Source: Eulemur rufifrons (Eukaryota; Chordata; Mammalia; Primates; Lemuridae). Taken from it: a DNA stretch of 64,000 nt. This document shows, one piece after another, positions 1-13,560 of this stretch. Positions within the stretch are counted from its first letter, which is position 1. Each line of letters opens with the position of its first letter. The notes under the pieces were generated by a model that saw only the letters and a program-made list of their open reading frames with translations, made no database searches and was not told the origin of the DNA. The translations under genes and the position numbers were made by a program. The stretch lies in assembly GCF_041146395.1 (NCBI RefSeq), contig NC_091002.1:8736501-8800500 (forward strand). Direction: 5' to 3'.

Positions 1-650
1 ATTCTGAGTAAAAGGTTGGGATTGGAGCTCTCTAAAGGTTTGCTGTACACGGAACAGTGCACAGGCCAGCAATACTGGCATTGCCTGGAAGCTTCTTAGA
101 AATGAGGAATCTGTATTTTAGCACAGTCCTCAGGTGCACATTAAAATTTGATAAGGTCTAGCCTGTATTAAAATCTCAGCTGTTCCTGACCAAACATTAG
201 CTGTGAGAATCAGAGAGATCAGAGAGAAGATGTGGTAGTTACCACTGTAAAGTTTAGGCTGAACATCATGAGTGCATTTTCCTTACATTGGGTCGTAGTT
301 TGGGTTCCCCCCAAAGGAGGCCCTTAGACAAAAATTTGGGTTCAAGTAGTTTATTTGGGAAGTGACTCCAGAAAACATCTTTGGAGGAGTGAGGAAATGA
401 GCCTGGGAAGGGCAGGCGGCTATCAAAGGGTGCATCCATGAGTGGGTGACCACAGCAGGCAGTTGGGTCTCAGGGTCCCTGCAGACTCTCCAAAGACTGG
501 GTGGGAAATGTCTCAGATGTGACCTCCTGAAGAGGGAGAGCTCTGGAGTGTGTATCCACCATCTCCCACCCATGATCAGTTGAGGGCTGCTTCCTGGGCA
601 TTAATTCCCAGAAGTTCTTGCCAACCCCACATATGGAGTGTGCATCAAAC

Positions 651-651
<1 letters not shown>
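1..651. other. No gene recognised; repeat-like sequence
   Basis: There is no convincing coding region. The stretch from about 290 to 650 runs continuously up to the Alu and resumes after it near 948, so the Alu probably landed in an older unit. I could not name that unit. The short open frames here have no recognisable protein similarity. Confidence 0.4.
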
Positions 652-685
<34 letters not shown>

Positions 686-947
686 ACAGGCTCTTGCTCT
701 GTTGCTAGAGTGCAGTGGTGTCATTGTACCTTACTGCAATCTTCAATGCTTCAATGCCTGGGCTCAAGTCATTCTCCAGCCCCAGCCTCCTGAGTAGCTA
801 GGACTATAAGAACACACCACCATTTTTTGTAGACTTGGGGTCTTGCTATGTTGCCCAGGCTAGTCTTGAACTCTTGGCCTCAAGTGATCCTCCTGCCTCA
901 ACCTCCCAGAATGCTGGGGTTACAAGCATGAGTCACCGCACCCAGAC
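652..947 (-). mobile_element. Old inverted Alu (AluJ-like)
   Basis: A T-run at 652-684 is the inverted A-tail. It is followed by the reversed right and left Alu arms, with diagnostic phrases such as ttgcccaggctagtcttgaa and cctcctgcctcaacctccca. It is about 295 bp and both arms are present. Many differences from a fresh Alu and the absence of the AT-rich insert of the young copies in this window suggest an old, AluJ-age insertion on the minus strand. Confidence 0.85.
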
Positions 948-2130
948 CTTTCTTGGGGCCAGGGCACACCTTCAGGTAGAAAGATGCAGAAGGCCCTCAG
1001 CTTGCAGGGAACTGTCTGAAGATGACCACTGGGGGTGACCACCTAAGGGCTATGGCAGAGCTTCAGCAGCACCTGCTCCATGTTGCTGGAGAGTTCATCA
1101 AGTCGGAGAATTATAACCCACACCTGGGCATCATGGGTGGGTCCTCGGATGAACATTGAGATGTGTGGTGCCAGCCAAGGGCTACCCTAGGGTCTGCCTG
1201 GCCCATGCCCTCAAGAAGGCTGGCCCAATGGGAGCTTATTTGACTGAGAGAAATTGGCTCATTTTCATGAAAACATTCTGGCGATGGCCTGCATGCTACT
1301 TCTGTCTTCAGACTAATCAGCTAGCTCATCTAAGAGAATTAATTTAGCACATTTTAGTTGGAACTAGGTCTTGTCCCTGAGAGTATCAGAAGTCACATAA
1401 CCATCAAACCGGAGGGCATTGCTTTCATCTTTTTCTTCACCTGGAAGGATGTGTTCACAGCCAGCAAACAAGAGGAGATGCTGGTGTGATTCATGAAAGA
1501 AGGGAAAACGCAAGTGGAAATAGCAGAAGGAAATGCTGCTGTTCCCACTCCCTCAAGGAAAGGTCAGCTCCAAAGCACATAACAAATTCGGAAATGGCAG
1601 CGACCTTTTCCAAAGGTGCTGTTTCTGATGGGGTTCCTTCCCCATCATCCTACGTTGTCAGTAGGACAGAGGCATCCTCCTAGTCCACCCCGGGCTCCTG
1701 TCAGAGCAGAAAGGAGCACAGAGAGGAAATCCCAAGAGATGGAATGAGAATAGTCCCTTGTCGTTGACAGTTTACGGCTGATTTTCTAAAGTTAGTGGTG
1801 ATGAAGTAACCACTAGAGAGAATCAAGTTCTAGTCTTATAGACCAAGTGCAGTAAGTCTGGTGCACAGCAGATAGTGGTAGAGTAGCCTCAGTTCACAGA
1901 TGTTCCCTCTTGCAGCATCTGGGCCTGGAGATGAACAAAGCAGGTGCAGCAGACACCCTGGAGAAACTGCGTTTGCTGTAGGTTGGCACCGTGATGCCCG
2001 ACTGTGGCTCTGCTCTGAAGTAGCACCACCCTCCGTGGAGCTTATTCTCATCATGCAGAAAACTAAGGGAGCTGGAATTTACAATCTGTAGGTCTCTTCT
2101 TTTGCTAATTATCTCTGCCTTTATGGTTCT
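948..2130. other. Unclassified; possible decayed retrocopy near 1040-1690
   Basis: Between about 1040 and 1690 the plus strand gives short protein-like stretches in different frames, broken by stops and frameshifts. That would fit a decayed processed gene copy. I do not recognise a parent protein and see no clear A-tail or target duplication. The remainder to 2130 shows nothing I can assign. Confidence 0.2.
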
Positions 2131-3860
2131 ATTATTTACTCTTATTGATATGGCAAAATAAATGGTTATTTTTTAAAACAGGATTCAGCCTCCTTGGCCT
2201 TTGTTCAGTTGATTGAAGAGAATGAGGACAGCGTACAGACAGACAAGGAAGGGAAACAGACCAGGTCTCAGTGACCCTGAGCAACATGAGGCAACAAAGA
2301 GGGTCAACAGCAACACCAGGACTCCCCAACCTCCACAGAGGGCAGTTCACAGTTATACACAGTCTTCATGAACGTATTTGATAGACAACATGGCCCTTTC
2401 CAGAATGAGCTGCTGACCGCTGGCCAAGAGCACCGTTGAGGCTGTTATGGAGACACCAAATTTAACCCCCATTCGAGATGTCAGTACATATTATTGTTTG
2501 AAAATAGACTGCAGGATTAATAGAGGCCAGTGCCACACAGGGAAGAAAAGACAAGTTCTGCGAGGTCAGATAACAAGAGAGGGTTGGCAGAGTCTCCAGG
2601 TCTGAGTTAAGGGTGGGTGGAAATACCTGCAAGGGCCTGACAGGCAGAGGCTGGAAATTAGCTGGAACTTGAAGTTGCTGGAGGGCTTTCTGTGCCCATG
2701 CAGTCTGAGGACGAGATTGCTCCCCAAACTGGAAGAGATTTGATCCTGTAATCTGGTGTGGGCTGGGGGTGGAAACATCCCAGTTTGTTTGGGATGCAGG
2801 GGCAGCCTGGGACACAGGGCTTGTAGTATGAAAACTGGGGAAGTCATGGACAGACCAGGACTCCTAAATTTGAGCCCCAAAGGCCAGTGATCTGGGCAGA
2901 AATATTACCCCATTGTGGCCCTGAGAAACCCAGCTGGTGACTGTCCCAGGACAGGGCCTTGGAGCTTCAGTGGAGCGTGATTCCAGGATTCCTGCAGGCG
3001 TGAAGTCTGTCCCCAGATCAGCTAGTTTGCTTATACCTGAACAACTAAGATCATAGGATTATTTTATGACAGTTACTTTGGAAACCAGCTACTCTAATCC
3101 CCACCTTTTAAAGTCAGTTCTCCTTATTTTAAAGGCAAAGATTAAGTGTTTTATTCTGGGTCAACAGAGCCAGGTATTGGTAGAGACAGATCTGGGAAAT
3201 AAAATGGTTTTGTGTCAGCTCCTGTGCTCGTGTTCCTATAACTCATTCTCTCATAATTTGAGCCCAGTGTGGATCTCATTGAAGTGCTCAGTAACTGCAT
3301 GTTGAGGGCTCAGCAAAAGCCTGCTGGGCTCTTCCAGTTCTCTCCCAGCTTCAGCGACACTTAGCAATACCAGGCAGTTCTTAAAAATGGAGGTAGATTT
3401 TTGGATTTACATAAATATTAAATAATACACAAAAGGTGGCTCTATTAATAACCTATCTAACAGAGGAAAATAATCTATCTAACAGAAAGTAAGGGAAATA
3501 AACTCACAGTACAAATATACTTTGTTTGATTAAAACACCTGCAACTTAACTCCTTCTCTCTAAGAGTTTTGTTTTCTCAGCCTTGAAGAGCCCTAAGCAG
3601 ACAGTAGGGGTGCAAACTCCCTGCTCCAGCTCTCTGCCTCAGTTCTTGCCAAAAAAAATCTGATTTCAAGGACTCAGGTAACCCAGCCTCACAGAGAAAG
3701 AAAAGGAAATAAACAACTTCCTGACATCTTGCAGCCACTTCTGTTATCAGTCTGCTGAAGCAGAGGGGGAATAAAAGCCATTTTTACCCTTTAAAAATGG
3801 TGAGCAACTATCCCTCAGTTGCCCAGCACTACCCTCTACCTTTTGTTCAGTGCTGTAACC

Positions 3861-3916
3861 TGCCTGCCTGCCTGTCTTTCTTTTCTTTCTTTCTTTCCTT
3901 CTTCTTTTCTTTCTCT
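3861..3916. repeat. CTTT/CCTG-type pyrimidine microsatellite
   Basis: Imperfect tandem tgcc then tttc units, followed by an A-run at about 3926-3938. This is a simple sequence repeat. Confidence 0.8.
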
Positions 3917-4489
3917 GGAAAATTAAAAAAAAAAAAATGTACTTCTTTCTATCGTAAACTCCATGTGAGAATTCTTTCTCCAACCCACCACGAGCACCTA
4001 GTAAGTTTACGCCCTAACAATATGTAATTTAGCTAACAATATCTTTAAGTTAAAAAAAAATCCACATGGAAAAAAGAAACGAGTTGGAAAGATGCACTTA
4101 GGTTTGGTGCTCTTGGACTTGAAACTGAGAATGATAATCCATATGGGGGGCACCACACCCAGACGTCGGTTCTCTTTGAGGGCAGCAGGTGGAAAACACA
4201 GAGAAGTGCAGAGAGAGTGTGGTGTAGGAAGAGTGTAGCTGTATTTCAGGTTGAAAAGTGTGTGTAGTGCATGGAAGAGAGTCAGAGGTGTAGGAATTGT
4301 CATGTGATGTGGTCGCTGACCCCTCCTGCCATCCCACAGACCCTTGCTGTTCCCACACTGCAAACTTCTCAGAACTCTATTTTTAAGGGCTGGCCTCTCC
4401 CTCCTGTTTCTACCATGGAATTGAATCAGTGTATATTAATCTACTACATGCCAGGCTTTGTAACTGGTTCTGTAGATGTGAGGCTTAAC

Positions 4490-4676
4490 AACCCATAGTC
4501 CATGTCCACAGGGGCTCTTGTTGTAGTTGTTGGAGAAGGATTCAAATCCAGATCCAGATCATCACAGGTGACCTCGAAGTACACATGAGGTACGGGGGGC
4601 ACAAACTCCTTGGTGGGGCAGAGGATCTTCACAGAGACTGTGTCTTTGAGCCGAGCTCTGACTGAGTATGTGTCCC
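4490..4676 (-). other. Exon-like segment, unidentified
   Basis: On the minus strand a pyrimidine-rich tract ending in an AG acceptor (plus 4677-4690) is followed by about 62 codons open in one frame, starting GDTYSVRARLKDTVSVKILC. The composition looks protein-like: one part has two cysteines and is proline-rich, followed by a Thr-rich stretch. The open frame runs on to 4444 but there enters repeat-like sequence, and I see no strong donor site. It could be an internal or last exon, a pseudo-exon, or chance. I cannot name a family. Confidence 0.25.
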
Positions 4677-6380
4677 CTAGGGAATGAGACAAAGTGAAGA
4701 TCGATCAATGTGTAGATCAATGTGTAAATCCCATCAGGTCTCTATCTTTGGGGCCTGAGGGACCATGTTTCTCCTCTCCATGTGCTGGTAAGGAATGCTT
4801 CGAGCAGCTGTCATCAGAGCCAGCAGGGAGGGTGCCTCATTCACACACGGGCATTCAGAGGTGCTGCAGAAGAAGCCTTCCCCCTGCTCGCTCCTTACAC
4901 AGCTCCTGTTTGTCCTCCTAGTCTCCACTGCTTCTCCTCAGCATGAGCACACTCTCAACCATCCAAAGGCAGACGACAGCACCAGCTTCAGGGCGATCCT
5001 CAGGTGTGGTTATGTACATGTCCCTTTGTCACACACATGGCCACACCTTGTCCCCTTGATGGAAATCCTGGGGCTGCCAAGCTTTCCTTTATGAAATCAG
5101 TCCATAGTGTGTTCGTCAGGCCAAACTTATGACATTTTTATGCACCTGCCCTTCCTTGCACAAAGACTGAAGGCGTGCTTCCTGCAAGAGTTCTCTGGAA
5201 TTTACCTAAATGTTTTGATCCTCTTGGCCTCAAACCCACCTGATCCTCTTCCGGAGTTTTCCCTTTTGATTTAGAGGATCTCTAAACTTGAGTTAAAGTT
5301 TTCCAGACTTGCCTGAGATGCTTGCAGTGTTACGCAGTAATTAATTGTGTTTATAATATGAAAATGCCTCTCAGAGAGAGTGAAAAGTCAGCAGTGAGTA
5401 TGGAGGAGTTAAGGATGCCTCAGGGGAGCTGGAAACATCTATCCACTAACTGCACCTTCCACTTCTTGTCCAGAAAGTCACTTTGTCACCATGTGGTTAT
5501 GTGTGTACCTCTTGAAGGCTTAGCAATGACTGTCCTGGGAGCTAAGCCAACATCCCCTGCAGGGAGGCTTATCTACCCAGAGACTCACCACTGTCTAATG
5601 TCAGATCTAAGGTGCAATTTATTTCTGAGGCTACACCTTTAAATTTCCAGCAGTCTTCCTTAAAAAGAGCATATGTGCATCTCTGGAGGGCTCTTCCTCA
5701 GCAAAAACAAATTTGAAAACCTAGCTGATGGTTACCATAATTATTTTATTTTATTGACTTTTTAAAGCCCTTAATTTTTTCTTCATATCAGAGCTCCATT
5801 AAACATAATTCTTTCTAAAGAAAGAAACAAGCTGAAGCGGCAGATTTAAGCCCGTTCTATTAAGTTGACCAAGTCGGGCTGCACAGAATAGTGTTCAGTG
5901 CCTTCTGCCCGCCACATCTGACTTCCCTTGGCATGGGCACCTCTAACCCCAGCTACAGGAGGGTCTGTGCTTTCTTTCTCCTTTGCAGAGATTGTGGTAA
6001 AGACGTAGGACACTGTATGAATTACAATACGATCTGGTTTGAGAAATGTTGCTCTAGATCTAAGATGTGCTCCAATCTGAGCAGGGCCACGGCGTCACTT
6101 GGCAGAAACCCCTCTGCTGACAGTGTGGGCACTCTCCCTCTGAGCGGCATTTCTCCAGCCTTCGTAAAAGTCTCCCTAGCGGACTTCCGAGTTGAGCTGC
6201 TGCCTGTGCTGGGCTGGGCTGTGCCTGGGCTGTTGCATAGCCCATCTTTTACAAATGAGTTGAATTAAATGTTTTTCCTTTTCTGTGATTTTATTTATTT
6301 ACAAATCCAAGAAGTCTCACAAATCGATTAGTCCTTCCCACTAATTTATTCTAGGATTCTATTTGGACTCACTTCTTTTT

Positions 6381-8700
6381 TTTTAAGTTTTTTTTTTTTA
6401 TTATTATTTCAGCATATTACAAGGATACAAATGTTTAGGTTACATATATTGCCTCTGACCCACCTGAGTAGGAGCTTCAAGTGTGTCCATCCCCCAGATG
6501 GTGCACACTGCACCCATTAGGTGTGAACATACCCATCCCCTCCTCCCTCCCTCCTACCTTCCCGACACTTAATGAGTGTTACTGCTATATGTGCACTTAA
6601 ATGTTGCTCAGTTAAGTCAGTTAATAAGAATTTGATGGTGAGTACATATGGTGCTTGTTTTTCCATTCTTGTGATATTTCACTTAGTAGAATGGGCTCCA
6701 GCTCCACCCAGGATAATACAAGAAGTGCTAGAACACCATTGTCTTTTGTGGCTGAGTAGAACTCCATGGTATACATATACCACATTATTAATCCATTCAT
6801 GTATTTATGGGCACTTGGGTTGTTTCCACATCTTTGCAATTGTAAATTGTGCTGCTATAAACATTCTAGTGTAGATGTCTTTTTTATAGAAAGTCTTTTG
6901 TTCCTTTGGGTAGATGCCCGGTAATGGAAATGCTGGGTCAAATGGTAGTTCTATTTGTAGCTCTTTGAGATAGCGCCATATTACTTTCCACAGAGGTTGT
7001 ACCAGTTTTCAGTCTCACCAGCAGTGTATGAGTGTACCTATCTCTCCACATGCACACCAACATTTATTGTTTTGGGACTTTTTGATAAAGGCCATTCTCA
7101 TTGGAGATAAATGATATCTCATTGTGGTTTTGATTTGCATTTCTCTGATGATTAGAGATGTTGAGCATTTTTTCATATGTTTCTTGGCCATTAGTCTATC
7201 TTCTTTTGAAATGTTTCTGTTCACGTCCATTGTCCACTTTTTGATAGGTTGTTTAATTTTTTCTTGCTGATTCTCCTGAGTTCTATATAGATTCTAGTTA
7301 TCAGCCCTTTATCAAATATGTAATATGCAAATATTTTCTCCCATTCTGTAGGTTGTCTGTTTGCTCTCGTGATGGTTTCCTTGGCTGTGCAGAAGTTTTT
7401 TAATTTGATCAAGTACCATTTATTTATTTTTGTTCTTGCTGTGATTTGCCTTTGGGGTCTTCTTCATAACTTCTTTCTTGAGGCAAGTGTCTATAAGAGT
7501 TTTTCCAACATTTTCTTCTAGAATTCTTATAGTTTCATGCATTAGGTTTAAGTCTATTATCCACCATGAGTTGATTTTTGTGAGAGGTGATAGGTATGGA
7601 TCCTGTTTCAGTCTCCTACATATGGCTATCCAACTTTCCCAGGACCATTCATTGAATAAGGATTCCTTTCCCCAGTGTATGTTTTTGTCTGCTTTGTCAA
7701 AGATGGCTATATGAGGATGGTTTTATATCTGGGCTCTCAGTTCTGTTCCATTAATCTATGTCTCTTGTGCCAGGCCCATGCTGTTTTAGTTACTATAGCC
7801 TTGTAGTATAGCTTGAATCAATGCCTCTCAATTTGTTCTTTTTGCCTAAGATTGCTTTTGCTATACGGGGTCTTCTCTGGTTCCATATGAAGCATAAAAT
7901 TATTTTTTCTAAATCTGCAAAAAACGATGTTGGTATTTTAATAGGAATCGCATTGAATCTGTAGATCACTTTGGGTAGTATAGACATTTTAACAATGTTG
8001 ATTCTGCTGACCTATGAGCATGGTATGGTTTTCCACCTGTTTATGTCCTCTGCTATTTCCTTCCTCAGTGTTTCATAGTTTTCCCTGTAGAGGTCTTTCA
8101 CCTCCTTAATTAAATACATTCCTAGATATTTTATTTTCTTTGTTGCTATTGTGAACGGTATTGAGTCTTTGATTTGGTTCTCAGTTTGACTGTTGTTGGC
8201 ATATAGGAATGCTACTGATTTCTGTACATTGATTTTGTAACCTGAGACTTTGCTGAATTTGTTTATCAATTCCAGTAGTCTCATGGCAGAATCTTTGGCG
8301 TTTTCTAGATATAAGATCATATTGTCAGCAAAGTGCAATTGTTTGACCTCTTCTGCCCCCATTTGGATGTCCTTGATTTCCTTCTCTTGTCTGATTGCTC
8401 TGGCTAGGACTTCCAGCACTATGTTGAATAAAAGTGGTGGGCAACCTTGTCTGGATCCAGTTCTAAGAGGGAATGCTTTCAATTTTTCCCTGTTCAGTAT
8501 GATGTTGGCTGTGGATTTGTCATATATATGGTTTGTATCATTTTTAGGTAAGTCCTGTCTATGCCCTATTTTGTTAAGTGTTCTTATCATAAAAGGGTAC
8601 TGAATTTTCTCAAATTCTTTTTCTGCATCTATTGAGAGGATCAGATGGTTTTTGTTTGTGCTTCTATTTATGTGATGAATTACATTTATAGATTTGCATA
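6381..8700 (-). mobile_element. 5'-truncated L1, inverted, with 17-bp TSD
   Basis: This is the 3' portion of a LINE-1 on the minus strand. The A-tail is seen as T-runs at about 6391-6399. It is followed by the typical primate L1 3'UTR phrase around 6470-6560, then reversed ORF2 sequence up to 8700. Flanking direct repeats tggactcacttcttttt (6364-6380) and tggactcatttcttttt (8701-8717) differ at one base and mark the insertion. The frame is broken by several stops, so the copy is dead. It is older than the L1 at 36-49 kb. Confidence 0.93.
8012..8700 (-). pseudogene. L1 ORF2 reverse transcriptase fragment
   Basis: This is the longest surviving open piece of ORF2 in the truncated L1, about 229 codons (the frame runs on to 8785 in flanking DNA). 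It covers the RT palm: a decayed [12 protein letters not shown] motif, the GSRQGCP block, and the catalytic box, where FADD has become FADN. Loss of the second catalytic aspartate, stops downstream and 5' truncation make it non-functional. The frame continues in broken pieces towards 6600, including a decayed C-terminal cysteine motif near 7020-7060. Confidence 0.85.
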
Positions 8701-8717
8701 TGGACTCATTTCTTTTT

Positions 8718-9280
8718 AAACTTAAACGGCAGTAGTAAGAGTGTTCAGGGGCCTCACAGCCACAAGCAGCATTAACTTCATGCACATGAGATGGTACAGG
8801 TACTCATGCTGCCTACAGCCTGTGTTCCCATCTTCTGAATTTGTCAGAACATCTGAGTCTGTCCTCCTGGGAGCAGTCCTGAATACTTACTGACAGACTT
8901 GGCGTGTACATACCCTAGAGGGACAGTGTGAGCAGGGTGCTCTGCTCTGGCTTCCTGAGTTGCCAGGGGCACACTGTGGTTGTTGGCTTCATAACTCACC
9001 CTTCACTGGCTTTTCCTGCCTCCTTCTCTCCTCCCCACCCCTCACCCAGTACTTTCAGCAACTTCTGAAGAAACAACTTGAACTCACCTCCTTGTCTCAG
9101 GGTATGATTTAGAAAGAACCTAAACTACAAATAATGGGACAACCAGAGCCTGCAGTACTTTGAGAGCTATGATTTTAAATGATAAATGTTTTTTCCATGG
9201 ACTGGGATTTCTTTGAATGAAATGTTATATATGACCTGAATGCATAAAACAGATGAAAGCTAAGCTGCTATAGAATGAAG
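8718..9280. other. Nothing recognised
   Basis: Unique-looking sequence between two L1 relics, with no coding or repeat signal that I can name. Confidence 0.4.
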
Positions 9281-10915
9281 GTCAAAAAAGAAGAGATTCG
9301 TTTAATTTTTCTTCGTTGATGATACAATTATAGATTGAAACAACTGGCAAGATTGCTGGAGACAATAACATACACAAAAATCTATTGTTTTATATTATAG
9401 GAATAAGTAATTAGAATAAAATAGGAAAAATATTCCATCTACAATGGAGACAAAGGTACAAAATGATTATAAATATGTATAACAAGAAAGAACTAGAACC
9501 TATATAGCTGAATAAACTGTAGAACCGACACACAAACCCTTATTATAGGAGGTAGACAAAAACAAAGCTAATAGGTGGACATAAAATGAGATTTAATATC
9601 ACAAAAATAATATCATGTGCTTTCCAAAATAATATGCAAACAATATCATTGTAGTTGGTGTCTCAATTAGGTATTTTTTACTCGGATTGTATAAAATGAC
9701 CACTAAGCTTACATGGAAAAATGCATGCATGATAATAGTTAGGAACAGTATTTTTAAAAATATGAGTGAGGGTGGTTATGCTTTGCTAATTATTAGATGC
9801 TATCACAGAGCTGTTGTAACTAATTCGCATGTCAGTAGGGGAATCCAGTATCAGTCTTGTACGTGAGAATTGTATTGATATGTCACAGTGTACAATTCAG
9901 CAGGAAACATGTCATCACCAACAAACAGCACTGGCACAACAGGCGTGTGTCTGGAAGAAAGTGAAATTGGACACCTATTAACATCTCATACAAAGGTAGA
10001 ATCCAGTTTAATGAAAGACTTGGGTGTAAACAATAGGAAAATTAAAACCTTATGAGAAAATCTAGGAGATGCCTGCATATTTTATGATTGGAGGAGGCTG
10101 TTTTAGCCACAGTAGGACACAGAAGATATGAAAGAAATGACAGTCATATGTTATGCAGACATTAGAAAACATGGGAGCGATGCCACCAGAATTGATTGGC
10201 AAGCCACAGGTGAGAGACAAAGGGCTAATGTCCATAATATAAAATGAGAATTTTCAAATGGACCGGAGAAAGAGAACACTTACTGGAAAAATGGAGGAAG
10301 AAGAAAAACAGATAAATCAAAGGGAAATAAATCCAAATGAGCCACAAATACATGAAAATACGCTCCAATTCACTGATTATCAGAGAAAGCAAATTTGCTG
10401 ATGGTGAAAAATCACTGGCCACTTTTGTTAGAAGGACTAAGACCACCTATTGCTGGGGGTGTAGTGGGGGAAAGAAATTCTCACACACTGGTAGTGAAAT
10501 ATAGAGTTTCACGGAAATTTTGGAAAATGATATGGCACTATCTGTTGAATTGTAAAAATCCACATACGTGTTACTACTGCAACATTGCTGTTAGTGCCAG
10601 AACACTGGGGACATGCATACGTGTGCAGCAACAGAAGACCAGTGAAGACAAATCGTCGTCAAGCGTCCAGACTCTGGGTGCAGCCATGACGAAGAGGGAG
10701 GCACATCTCTCAGTGCTGATGCGGGACCATCTCCAGGGCAGACTGGGGAAGGGCCCCCAGGGAGGGCTGGACCTGCCAGAATAACTCCCTGTGAAGGGTC
10801 AGTGGTGGTTGCCTGTGGGAGAAGGAACAGGACCTGGTGAGGGAGGGAGATTTAGTTTGCATTGCATTTTCTTGGTAATTTTTTTTAACCTTTGCGTGTA
10901 GTCTTTTTCATTAAA
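9281..10915 (+). mobile_element. Ancient L1 relic, plus strand
   Basis: A-rich plus-strand sequence resembles decayed L1 ORF2. About 9310-9560 matches the RT region, about 9700-9850 the part after RT, and 10200-10580 the ORF2 3' end, including the phrase about cropped transcripts near 10370-10580. No long frame survives. The element appears to end near 10915. Family assignment (L1M age) is by general decay only. Confidence 0.65.
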
Positions 10916-13560
10916 ATAGTTAATTAAGAAGACAAAAACACAGGGTACAAAAGGATACGTTAAGGAATTAAGGAAATGTAAATGAAAAGAAACCAGGTCT
11001 AAATGTGACTATTAGCAACATGGACACAGATCAAGGGAGATGTTGGGAAAATGGTAAAAGAATAAGCTAGAGAGAAGTTGCTTCCTGACCCGTCTGATTC
11101 AAGGGTCAGGATAAAAGGAGAAACCAGTAGTGATGCTAAGATTTCCCACTCCTGTAACAGATTGGCAAGAAAAGAGGGAAAAACAAAATACAATTATCAT
11201 CTAGGTAGGGACATCCTGGCGCCATGTCCATCAGACAGTGGTGTGGAGCGGGTGTGCCAGAGGGAGGCACAGCTGGGCAATGTTCATCGTGTGTCCACCC
11301 CCAGTGGCGTGTCATTGCTTAGTTCAGCTACAGTAGTGGTTGAGGTCACGTGAGGAGTTCAGGCAGAACACGAGGCGTGCCAACGTTAGAATGGTGGGGT
11401 GATTACAGCACCCTAGATTCCCCAGGCCCGACATCTGTGAGCAGCCAGAGGAGTCACTTGGGGGCTTAGGACCCCAGCCGCCTCCTAGAGAACCTCAGGT
11501 ATTTCTAATGTCACAGGGTATTGTTTCACATGCACCCACAAAAGCCCTCTGTCTTCCTCTTGTTCACGTTCCATGAGGCTTCTATGTTCCCTGCTGTCAA
11601 GAAAGTCAGCCTCCTAGTGCCCAAATGTCAGCCATTTCTGCATCTACCACAAAAATAGAGAAAAGACCTGCTTCTCCATCTCCACGAATATCTTCTGTTT
11701 CACAAAGATCCTTGTGGAAACAATCCTTACACTGCTTTCTCCCCTTCTTTTAGGCTGGCATATTTATCTTAGGGAAGCGCATCATGGAACCTATGTTCCT
11801 TTCTCCATTGCCAATTTGGTTTCCCAGGGACTCACCCAGATTATGTCTCCTCACCCTGACCAGTCCCAGCATCCCTGCCAAGGGACTCAGGCCAAGACTT
11901 ACCTGGATCCCAAGCCAGGATCTCTGCTACTCCTTTAGCTGAGGGGTAGACAAAAGCAAATAGCCCACCAGGGAAGCAAAGCTTCAAATAAACTCAAGTT
12001 TCACAGAGGGGGAGTGGGGATGGGCTCCGAAGACTAAGCCGTTACTATAGACAGTTAGCAAAGCACCAGAGATCCTTGAGAGAAGAATCTCAGCCCGATT
12101 ATTACATACAAATCTAAGATGAATGACAAAGAGTTTCCAATAACACATATAGATTTTTCTTTCATCACCAATCATTAAAAAGGAAAGAAAGAAAGAAAGT
12201 ACTACTATCTTAAGGGCAAATGGTTAGAGGGAGAAGCCTGGTCTAATAAGCACATTTTCAGTTGAGCAAAGTTAAGGGGTACCACTATTCTTGGCTCCAA
12301 CAATCTCCATGAAATTAGAGGCAGGTTCCATGCTTTGAGAAAAGAGAAAAATGAGGTTTAGACCAGTGCTCCCCAAACCTTAATGTGCAGTCTGGCCACC
12401 TGGGGTCTGGGTTAAATGCAGAATCTGTTTCAGTAAGTCTGGTTGGGCCCTGAGAGTCTGCATTTCTAAGACGCTCCCGGGTGCTACCCTGCAGGCAGTC
12501 TGCATGCCATACTCCCAGAGGCAGGGAGTAGAATTCCCTTTCTTTTCTAAACTAGAGGTGAGTAAAAGGATGGTAAGTACCATCAAAGGCCCCTCTGAGG
12601 TGTGAAAAGACACTTCAATGGGTTGCTGTCGGGCTTGTGTGGCTTCCATCACCACCATCCATAGCTCACACCCAGGGCAGACTTAAACCAGGCGTTCACA
12701 TGGATTCCAGGCAGCAAACCAGTGTGGGGAGGGACTTGGAGAACTGAGGGGCACTGAGAACGGGGTCCACGTTCCTCCCTGCAGTTCCAGGGCCAGGTGT
12801 ATTGGGGACCTGTTTAGGCTGTGAGCGTTCAGAACAGACTCAGGTGCTGACAGCCCAGGTGAGGTCCAGAGCGAGAAAGCTGGAATGGAGGGCCAGGAAG
12901 GCAGAAACGTCAATGTTCTGCTTGGCCAAAATGGATTTCAGAAGGAGGGCAGGCCTAGGAACAAAAAGATTAATGCTTGACCTATTTCAGATGTTGCTTT
13001 ACCTGTCATTTTTTTAGATACTTTGTCTCTTCTGCTGCTTATTTTTTCATCATCACTTTGTTGGTTTTCATTATATAAAGGTTTAAAAGTTGTATAGGAT
13101 CACTACCGTCCATTTTTTCTTTTGTAATTTATTTTATCACAGTAATAATAAAGCCATTTCTTTCACTCCATGTTTAGCCCACAATATTATTCTGGCTTTC
13201 TAAATGTTTTTTTAAAATTTAGTTTTAAAACAGAACATTTTAATCTCATAAAGATTTATTACAGTGTTCATCAAGTTGGTCTGTTTTTTCCCTACCTTTT
13301 ATTACCGGTTTGTTATCCCAAGAACATTTATAAAATAATGGTTATTGTGCCAGCACTTTGCTGTGCTTAATTTGATATATACTATATTTATATTCCCCCT
13401 CAAATGTGTATATGTGTTTAATTCAGAAATCTCCATTTGAACCATTTCATATCATTCTATTATAGAACTAAATCAAAGTAAAGATATTTGATGTTGTAAG
13501 ACTCAATGTTGCAAAGATAAAGATTCACTTCAAATCAATCTATAAATTAAATGTTTCCAA
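10916..13560. other. No gene recognised
   Basis: Apart from a probable hAT relic at 12362-12505 and a short GAAA repeat at about 12180-12200, I see only short chance frames. The stretch 12960-13560 is notably AT-rich. Confidence 0.35.
12362..12505. mobile_element. Probable MER5-type (hAT-Charlie) relic
   Basis: It begins ccagtgctccccaaacctta and includes phrases such as ctgggttaaatgcagaatct and gagtctgcatttctaag. These match the general layout of MER5A/MER20-like non-autonomous hAT elements. Divergence is high and the exact subfamily is uncertain. Confidence 0.5.

Larger units (their letters stand above)
2131..6363. other. Mostly unassigned sequence
   Basis: No gene is recognised apart from the exon-like segment at 4490-4676 on the minus strand. 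A pyrimidine-rich microsatellite lies at 3861-3916. Open frames are short and overlap on both strands, as expected by chance. Confidence 0.35.
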
